Shown: positions 58,901 through 64,000 of the stretch, one piece after another
How the letters are laid out: every line of letters starts with the position of its first letter
Numbering within the stretch: the stretch's first letter is position 1
Assembly (NCBI RefSeq): GCF_014904735.1
Contig: NZ_JACZCR010000021.1
Span: 1 to 64,000 of the forward strand
Source: Microbulbifer hainanensis
Lineage (GTDB): Bacteria; Pseudomonadota; Gammaproteobacteria; Pseudomonadales; Cellvibrionaceae
Direction: 5' to 3'
Length of the DNA stretch: 64,000 nt
Program-made: the position numbers and the translations under genes
Notes under the pieces: generated by a model
Told to the model about the DNA's origin: nothing
What the model saw: only the letters and a program-made list of their open reading frames with translations
The model's database searches: none

Positions 58901-61759
58901 ATTGACGGCAATCCCTGGCAGATTCCGGGCCTGAATGTGAAGCGGCTGGATCTCCACGGTGGCTTTACGAAATTTGATCTTACCCTGTCGGTGCTTGAGG
59001 CCGACGGCGGCCTCTCTGGCAATATCGAATACAGCCGCGCGCGCTTCGAACGCCAGAGTGCAGAAAATCTAGCGCGCAGCTTCGTCCAGTTGCTGGCAAG
59101 CGCCGTCGCCAGGCCGGATATTCCTGTCGCTCATCTGGCGATACTCGATGAGCAAGAGCGCGAGCGGATCGTCAGCCAGGGCAATAATACCGACCGGGCA
59201 TTCCCCCGCGACGCGACGGTGGCACAACTGTTCGAGCAGCAGGTGCAACTCGCCGGTGAACGGGAAGCCTTGTCAGTGGGCGAGGATTCTCTCACCTACC
59301 ACCAGCTCAATGCGCGCGCCAATACCCTGGCCCACGCACTTATACAACGAGGTACCTTGCCGGGTGATCTCGTCGCAGTCTGCCTGGAACGCTGCGCGGA
59401 CCTGGTGGCGGCGCTGCTGGCGGTGTGGAAAGTCGGTGCCGCCTTCGTACCGCTCGATCCGCACTTTCCACCGCAGCGGCTCGAGTACATGCTGGAGGAT
59501 TCCGCCACAAGGGTGCTTATTACCAGCGACGCCATTCATGCACAGCTGGATCACTTCCAAGGCGATGTCGTGCTGCCGGAACAGCTACGCAACGTGGAGG
59601 CGGGCAGGGATCCAGCAGCGTTGTTGGGTGCCGCCGGTGACCTGGCCTATGTGATTTATACCTCCGGCTCCACCGGCAATCCGAAAGGCGTCCAGATCAG
59701 CCAGCGCAGCCTGGTGAACTTCCTGACCTCCATGCAAGTGGAGCCGGGATTAACCGCCCGTGACCGGCTACTGGCAGTGACGACTGTCTGTTTTGATATC
59801 GCCCTGCTGGAACTGTTCCTGCCACTGATTTCCGGTGGCAGCCTGGTTCTGCAGGACCGGCGCAGTAGCCTCGACCCGCGCAAATTGGCGCAGACAATGA
59901 AGCAGCGCCAGGTCACTGTGATGCAGGCGACACCGGCGACCTGGCGCATGTTGCTCGACCACGGTTGGCAGGGACAGCCGGGTCTGCGTGTTCTTTGCGG
60001 CGGTGAGGCGATGGGGCGTGACCTGGCGCAACGCCTGCTGGCGCTGAACCTGGATGTCTGGAATATGTACGGCCCCACCGAGACCACCATCTGGTCCTCC
60101 GTGGGCAAAATATCCCGCGCAGAAGATGCCGGTTTCGTCGGCTCGGCGATTGCCAACACGCGCTTCTTTGTCCTCAGCGACGCAGGCGAACTGCAGCCAA
60201 CCGGCGTGCCCGGCGAGCTCTGTATCGGCGGCGCCGGACTCGCGCGGGGCTACCTGAACCGGCCGGAACTGACCGAAGAAAAATTCATCGCGCACTCGCT
60301 GGATCCGGATGGCAGGCTCTACCGTACCGGTGACCGGGTCGTGCGCCGCGCCGATGGCCGCGTTGAATTTATGGGGCGTATCGACCACCAGGTTAAGATC
60401 CGCGGATATCGGGTCGAGGTCGGGGAAATCGAGGCGGCGATAATCGGCAACGACATTCGCCGGGCGGCTGTCATCGCCCACGACGATGACAGCGGAGCCA
60501 AATACCTGGTCGCCTACCTGATCGCCGAAGAGGGAAAAGTGCTCGATACAGGGGTTCTCCGGCAGCAGCTACGCCAGACACTTCCGGACTATATGGTGCC
60601 TTCGCAGTTTGTCGAGCTGGGTGAATTCCCCCTGACCGCCAACGGCAAGGTCGATCGCAAGGCCTTCGTACCGCCGGTCGCCGCAGAAGAGCCGGAACCC
60701 GTCGTCACCAGCGCCAACGATGAGCGCCTTCCGGAAAGGAATGCTCCCGTCGAGACAGTCGATTCGGTGCGGGAAGCGGTGCTCAAGGTATTTGCCTCGG
60801 TGCTGAAAGTGCCGGTCGCCGACACCGCGGCGAGTTTCTTCGACCTGGGCGGCCATTCACTGGCCGCGCTCAATGCCATTGCACGCCTGAACAGCCGCTT
60901 TGCGCTGGATATGCCGCCGACACTGCTGTTTGACTTCCCCAGCGTGGAGGCCTTGGCGGAAGCTGTCCGCCAGTTCCTGGACGGCGAGCCCGCCGAACAG
61001 GTGATCGCGACGGCCGCCACGGATGTCGAAGATGATGCCCGGGCGGCAAAAATTCTCGGTGCTGTCGAGAGCGCACAGCAACAGCCGCATATCCCGCCAT
61101 TGTCCTACGGGCTACATATGCGTGAATCGGAAGTTGCGCGCCTGTTGCTAGCGCCCCTGTATCGTATTAACCGCAAGCTTCTGCGTACCTTCCTCAAGAA
61201 ATTGATCCTGAAACTCGAGGGTGGCTCCACGCTCAGCGTTACCATGCGCAAGCTGTTTCGCCAATACTACGATATCGATGTAGCTGACTTTTCCAGTGTG
61301 CCCTTCGATGTGATGCGCTTGAAGGAGTCAACAACCGTAGGGCGCTTCAGCACCATCTATCCGACGGTGCAATTCCAGACCGCAGATCACCCGCGCAATA
61401 CCCTTTCCACGCACGGTATCTTTTACCACTCTCGTTTTGGTTTGAGCCGCGGCTACCAGCTGGACAGGGTCAAGGTGGAAGTCGGCAACGACGTATGGAT
61501 CGCCGATGGGGCCAAGATCCTCTATCCGACGAAAAAGATTGGCGATGGGGCCGTGATCGCCGCAGGCTCAGTAGTGATTGAGGACGTACCACCCTATGCG
61601 ATCGTGGCTGGTTACCCAGCCCGTGTGGTGCGCTATCGTTTTGCCCGCAAGACCATTGACCGGTTGTTGAAGCTCAAGTGGTGGAACATGCCGGTCAATC
61701 AGCTGTACCTGTGCAAGTCGCAGTTCCTCGAGCCGCTGGAAGGCGAGAAGATTCGTTGA
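55958..61759 (+). CDS. NRPS (A-T-C-A-T) fused to a hexapeptide acyltransferase
   Basis: 1933 residues, ATG 55958 overlapping the methyltransferase stop. Domains: A1 about 20-525 (TSGSTG 173-178), T1 with DLGGHS, Ser567; C about 635-1060, where the HHxxxDG motif is NHIIYDN with second His760 kept; A2 about 1085-1585 (TSGSTG 1235-1240; Asp1280 at the Asp235 position); T2 with Ser1634. Residues about 1780-1910 form a left-handed beta-helix acyltransferase like CatB/WbbJ O-acetyltransferases: DHPRNTLSTHGIFY with His1811, then GNDVWIADGAKILYP and VIEDVPPYAIVAGYPA. No thioesterase or reductase end. A1 lacks the amino-group Asp; A2 reads as a glycine code. Terminator follows. Confidence 0.93.
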   Translation: MTLLEQIYSTFSRFTLEETEQSVGQRFEKIALLHGERLAITDSNASISYGALNQLANRMARTILEAVPVTRPARIAICMEKGIQHIAAILAVLKCGHTYVPIDPDFPSARNRHIYRETKAELLLTNDAHLRTADELAGDDGQIMNLDELPERVSGDNLDVRVSADALAYIIYTSGSTGQPKGVIQNHRNLLHGCMRRTNLQKVSPRDRMTLFYSCSVIASVYCIFGALLNGAALFPYDFRVQGVDNLADWLRSRGITIYHSIASVFREFARDYSGPDDVFDIRLVTFGGERVLTSDVELARRTFSRDISFYTGLGSTETGTMRYFPIDPETELQGEVVPLGYPVEGMEVLLLDENGNEVAPGEVGEITVRSRYLALGYWNNREASDKVFTTDAENPELRLYHTGDLGQMEEDGLLHHRGRKDFQVKIRGFRVEVGEVEARLLDQPSVADAVVVAREIHGEQQLVAYLVAVEGAELTVESLRSALGEHLNYYMIPTVMVQLECLPKTPNNKVDRNALPDPDARNELSGVEAQPAQSETESRLVEFCRQLLERDTVGINQNFFDLGGHSLSATRLLARINEQFGVQLEMRSVFLASDLHALAAEIDAAEKVDSPVEEAGPAAAPLGARLPVSAAQQRMWLADRMYGSGAAYNISNSVYIEGELNIPALEQALSIIVDRHAVLRTRFPADDDGPRQQVLSSSPIRLDVTDLSKLEKTERASRALKICRQWLAQPQDLERGPLFQAALLRLGERSAILSLVFNHIIYDNIWSSAIFFRELGILYRAACRDEPAPLPPLDLQFGDYTYWSQQRDDSAMLAPQLDYWRTQLADAPEALDFPTDHPRPRQPDFSGGLVRFKLPPSVWSAVRELAQRESVTTFMVLLATWQLLLHRYSGQNDILVGTPSGRRQHSCTENMIGLFINTLVIRTDFSGQPDFCEVLQRVRDVTIDAFSNDRVPFEEVVQAVNPVRNPGVSPLFQHLFIHRHIDGNPWQIPGLNVKRLDLHGGFTKFDLTLSVLEADGGLSGNIEYSRARFERQSAENLARSFVQLLASAVARPDIPVAHLAILDEQERERIVSQGNNTDRAFPRDATVAQLFEQQVQLAGEREALSVGEDSLTYHQLNARANTLAHALIQRGTLPGDLVAVCLERCADLVAALLAVWKVGAAFVPLDPHFPPQRLEYMLEDSATRVLITSDAIHAQLDHFQGDVVLPEQLRNVEAGRDPAALLGAAGDLAYVIYTSGSTGNPKGVQISQRSLVNFLTSMQVEPGLTARDRLLAVTTVCFDIALLELFLPLISGGSLVLQDRRSSLDPRKLAQTMKQRQVTVMQATPATWRMLLDHGWQGQPGLRVLCGGEAMGRDLAQRLLALNLDVWNMYGPTETTIWSSVGKISRAEDAGFVGSAIANTRFFVLSDAGELQPTGVPGELCIGGAGLARGYLNRPELTEEKFIAHSLDPDGRLYRTGDRVVRRADGRVEFMGRIDHQVKIRGYRVEVGEIEAAIIGNDIRRAAVIAHDDDSGAKYLVAYLIAEEGKVLDTGVLRQQLRQTLPDYMVPSQFVELGEFPLTANGKVDRKAFVPPVAAEEPEPVVTSANDERLPERNAPVETVDSVREAVLKVFASVLKVPVADTAASFFDLGGHSLAALNAIARLNSRFALDMPPTLLFDFPSVEALAEAVRQFLDGEPAEQVIATAATDVEDDARAAKILGAVESAQQQPHIPPLSYGLHMRESEVARLLLAPLYRINRKLLRTFLKKLILKLEGGSTLSVTMRKLFRQYYDIDVADFSSVPFDVMRLKESTTVGRFSTIYPTVQFQTADHPRNTLSTHGIFYHSRFGLSRGYQLDRVKVEVGNDVWIADGAKILYPTKKIGDGAVIAAGSVVIEDVPPYAIVAGYPARVVRYRFARKTIDRLLKLKWWNMPVNQLYLCKSQFLEPLEGEKIR

Positions 61760-61805
61760 CGGTTAACGAGTGCCTCCCTGGCAGTAAATTAATATTGCGG
61801 TAAAT

Positions 61806-61834
61806 AAAAAGGCGATCCAATGGATCGCCTTTTT
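61806..61834. terminator. Bidirectional intrinsic terminator
   Basis: AAAAAGGCGATCC-AAT-GGATCGCCTTTTT, perfect 13-bp arms including A and T tracts, so it works in both directions. It separates the NRPS operon from the facing glycosyltransferase genes. Confidence 0.95.
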
Positions 61835-61878
61835 ATTGGTGCCATTTACCGAGCACTGTTTGCCTTGTTTATTAAATA

Positions 61879-62772
61879 TCAATGTACCTGTTGGCGACTC
61901 GAATCGTCTCGTTGCCAGCGGTAACGCTGTATGCGGGCAGCGTGCCAGTAGGCAAACACTCTGGCCATCAGGTTGATGCCGATATAAGTCAGAAATTCCG
62001 GCATTGAAGGCGGTGTTAAAAAAATTGGCTGACGGCTCGTACGAGACTTTTCTTGCGTATTGTCCTGAGTAGCTAACACGGTCGTCTTTACCACAGCGCC
62101 GTCAACCCATTGTTCGAGTTGCCTCTTGCCCAGTTTGCTGCGTACCTTGATGGCGAGCAAATCGCGCAGGCCGCGCGGTACCTGCACGCGGCTTAGCGCG
62201 TTTTCCGCAACCAGTACTGCCACATCGGAACCAAGGGTACGCACAAAGCCGTCATCGGAAATGATGGGGGGAAATTCGGTAAACTTTTGTCGCGCGGACA
62301 GATTGAGACCGTAAACTCCGGAGCCAAAACCCTGGGTCCGGAAAAAAATAGTTTTTTGCCAGGCGGAATAAAACCATTTCACCGTAATGCTGCTTTTTTC
62401 CGTTAAAGGTACTGCGCGGGGGGCAACCAGCGTCGGCGTGGAACGGCTGCGCAGTAAATTAATCAGTCGCAGTACAGCGGCCGAATCGATTTCAATATCT
62501 GCATCGACATAGAGGCGTGGGAATCCGGGCTTAAGTGCTTCCGCCCGATTGATGGCATTGGTCTTCGACGGTGTGGGGATATCGAGACAGGTTACATCTG
62601 GATGGTGACGGCGGACAAGTTCCACAGTCCTGTCGCCGCAGCCGTTACAGGCGACGATGACCTGAAAGCGGTGCCGCTCAATACCCTCGGCAAGACCGGC
62701 CAGCAGCGGCAGGATCGTTGTCTCTTCGTTGCAGGCCGGAATTATGACAGTCGGAATGTCGACTCTGGGCAT
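61879..62772 (-). CDS. GT2 glycosyltransferase
   Basis: 297 residues. Family 2: IPTVIIPACNEETTILPLL, VIVACNGCGDRTVELV, RLYVDADIEIDSAAVL as the DxD-type metal site, and ISDDGFVRTLG later as the acidic catalytic part. A hydrophobic segment near 255-275 could associate with the membrane (FLTYIGINLMARVFAYW). It follows the next glycosyltransferase gene with one base between, as one operon. Probably builds a surface polysaccharide or glycolipid. Confidence 0.87.
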   Translation of the reverse strand: MPRVDIPTVIIPACNEETTILPLLAGLAEGIERHRFQVIVACNGCGDRTVELVRRHHPDVTCLDIPTPSKTNAINRAEALKPGFPRLYVDADIEIDSAAVLRLINLLRSRSTPTLVAPRAVPLTEKSSITVKWFYSAWQKTIFFRTQGFGSGVYGLNLSARQKFTEFPPIISDDGFVRTLGSDVAVLVAENALSRVQVPRGLRDLLAIKVRSKLGKRQLEQWVDGAVVKTTVLATQDNTQEKSRTSRQPIFLTPPSMPEFLTYIGINLMARVFAYWHAARIQRYRWQRDDSSRQQVH

Positions 62773-62773
62773 T

Positions 62774-63751
62774 TCAGTAACTCTCGCGCAGCTGGCGCTT
62801 CAGGAACGACCACCACAGGCGACGCTGAGTGTCGTATTCCCGCTTGTGTAATGACAACAATGCAAATGCGGCAATGCGGAGGGCGCAGCCGCCGGTGATC
62901 GCCAACCGGGCCGCCATACACGCGGCCGCTGACCGATGCTTGCGGAAATACTTCAACTTGGACTGGTATAGAAAGTGCACCTTGTTGATGCTGCTGACAG
63001 TTTTACTGCCGATATGGATAACCCTCACCCGGTCGCTGACCAGCGGTCGCGCACCCAGCACGCGCGCACGTCGACACAGGTCTATCTCTTCCGAATAGAG
63101 AAAGAAGCGTTCGTCGAAGCCCTGCAACCGAGCAAACAACTGATAATCCACGAGCAGGCAGCAGCCGGATACCGCATCTACGGAAGCTTCGCCGCGCAGG
63201 TGCCGCCGGGGGTAGGCATCGGGGTTCTGTCCGCCGAATGCTTTCAGCAGCGGGTCGAGACACAGCGACCAGCACAGCACACCGGTAAGCGAGGGCTCCC
63301 GCCAGGCGCTCTTGCCATCCGGCTCACCATCGGCGCTGCAGGTCACGCCGCCCCAGATCAGTCTCTGTGGCTTGCGCTGCGCGCAGTCCATCAGATTGGC
63401 AATGCTGTCCGCAAACAACCGTACATCGGGATTGAGAAACAGAATCGGGGCCGCACCGATAATATGCCGCACGGCCAGGTTGCAACCGGCTCCGAAACCA
63501 AGGTTCCTGTTGGATGGGATCACGCGCACGTTGCTGTAGGGCAGTGCCTGTAAGCGTGCCACGGATCCATCAGTCGAGGCGTTGTCGACGATATAAACCA
63601 TGGTCTCGGCAAACGGATAGTTTCCCGCTGCCAGATCGTCGATCACTGCGCAGATATCCGCACCGCAGTTGAAACAGACAAAAACGATATTGAGTGTCGG
63701 TTGCGCCGGCTCGGGCAATGGCTCGGCAAGTTTGAGCACCGCACTACCCAT
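62774..63751 (-). CDS. GT2 glycosyltransferase, rhamnosyltransferase-like
   Basis: 325 residues. ATG 63751 chosen because GAGG lies 9 bases upstream; other ATGs at 63757 and 63781 are closer or too far. Motifs: LNIVFVCFNCGADICAVIDDL, IVDNASTDGSVARL, NRNLGFGAGCNLAVRH, FLNPDVRLF (DxD-type), FDERFFLYSEEIDLCRRAR. Typical of WbbL/rhamnosyl-type GT2 enzymes. The C-terminus has amphipathic helices (FLYQSKLKYFRKHRSAAACM). Overlaps the stop of the upstream partial gene. Confidence 0.88.
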   Translation of the reverse strand: MGSAVLKLAEPLPEPAQPTLNIVFVCFNCGADICAVIDDLAAGNYPFAETMVYIVDNASTDGSVARLQALPYSNVRVIPSNRNLGFGAGCNLAVRHIIGAAPILFLNPDVRLFADSIANLMDCAQRKPQRLIWGGVTCSADGEPDGKSAWREPSLTGVLCWSLCLDPLLKAFGGQNPDAYPRRHLRGEASVDAVSGCCLLVDYQLFARLQGFDERFFLYSEEIDLCRRARVLGARPLVSDRVRVIHIGSKTVSSINKVHFLYQSKLKYFRKHRSAAACMAARLAITGGCALRIAAFALLSLHKREYDTQRRLWWSFLKRQLRESY

Positions 63752-64000
63752 GAGCATGTACCTCGTTACTGGGCCGCGCACCGCGAAGCGCCGGTGAACG
63801 TGCAGGCGCTCGCCTGTACGCAGCCAGGGATGTCACACCGACGACTCCGCCGGCAAACAGATAGAAGAGGTTCACCATCTGGCCGAAATAGGCGACGGCG
63901 AGAAAGCTGACACAATGGGTGAACAGGGCAACACCGGAGCCCCACAGCAACCACTGCTCCGCGCGGTTTCCACCGCGCCGCAGCGCGCTGCCGAGGCGCA
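63744..64000 (-). CDS. C-terminal end of a polysaccharide membrane protein (partial)
   Basis: Open frame running off the right edge of the window; 84 residues of its C-terminus are visible. Contains two hydrophobic segments (WLLWGSGVALFTHCVSFLAVAYFG, LFYLFAGGVVGVTSLAA) joined by a short FGQMVN turn, like the last spans of O-antigen polymerase/ligase-type membrane proteins. The tail is polar (RRAPARSPALRGARPSNEVH). It overlaps the start of the next glycosyltransferase gene, so it is the same operon. Family assignment is tentative because most of the protein is missing. Confidence 0.55.
   Translation of the reverse strand, partial: RLGSALRRGGNRAEQWLLWGSGVALFTHCVSFLAVAYFGQMVNLFYLFAGGVVGVTSLAAYRRAPARSPALRGARPSNEVHAHG

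Noticed and set aside
1..64000. tRNA/rRNA genes, CRISPR arrays, insertion sequences, prophage
   Set aside because: Looked for cloverleaf-like ends, spaced direct repeats, transposase or integrase motifs; none was convincing.

Overview
The window reads as chromosome from a GC-rich (about 60% by eye), aerobic, probably marine gammaproteobacterium. A Microbulbifer/Cellvibrionales-like host is my best guess, from the aryl-polyene cluster, the finR-fpr pair, cbpA-cbpM, pspA-yqiJ-yqiK and many exported lipoproteins. The taxon is inference; no rRNA, tRNA, phage, IS element or CRISPR array was seen.

Left part (1-7.2 kb): ecotin, two tandem paralogous secreted proteins of unknown function, an ACT-domain protein, a degenerate metallo-beta-lactamase-like protein, a DASS anion symporter and an exported M28 aminopeptidase. 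From 6.6 to 24.2 kb lies a complete aryl polyene (APE) pigment cluster. A Sfp-type phosphopantetheinyl transferase and a small exported protein point left. Eighteen tightly overlapping genes point right, in the order apeC, D, E, F, G, H-I (fused), J (split in two), an aromatic amino-acid ammonia-lyase, K, L, M, a FAD enzyme with the halogenase motif WxWxIP, N, O, P, Q, R. Together they would deaminate an aromatic amino acid, activate the aryl acid, load it on an acyl carrier protein, extend it by type II polyketide chemistry to a conjugated polyene and move it to the outer membrane, perhaps halogenated. A PagL-like lipid A deacylase follows.

Middle (24.9-51.4 kb): a sulfotransferase-family protein, two lipoproteins, a divergent pair (GNAT-C39 peptidase fusion / RLAN-type ATP-grasp ligase), the finR-fpr oxidative-stress pair with a candidate operator array, and lipocalin blc. 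Next is a long leftward block: TldD, TldE, TldD, DUF4159, MoxR, DUF58, BatA-like and two large membrane proteins. Both TldD paralogues carry Tat-type signal peptides, which is unusual for this normally cytoplasmic protease. Then come nadV with a divergent ribbon-helix-helix gene, a structured repeat-like element, the pspA-yqiJ-yqiK membrane-stress operon and an exported esterase.

Right part (51.5-64 kb): cbpA-cbpM, a Na+/Ca2+ exchanger, a TerB/DUF533 protein, then a CheR-like methyltransferase overlapping a 1933-residue NRPS of order A-T-C-A-T followed by a fused hexapeptide acyltransferase. It ends at a strong bidirectional terminator. Facing it are two GT2 glycosyltransferases and the end of a membrane protein, likely the edge of a polysaccharide locus. 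The NRPS-acyltransferase fusion beside glycosyltransferases is the best candidate here for an undescribed system.
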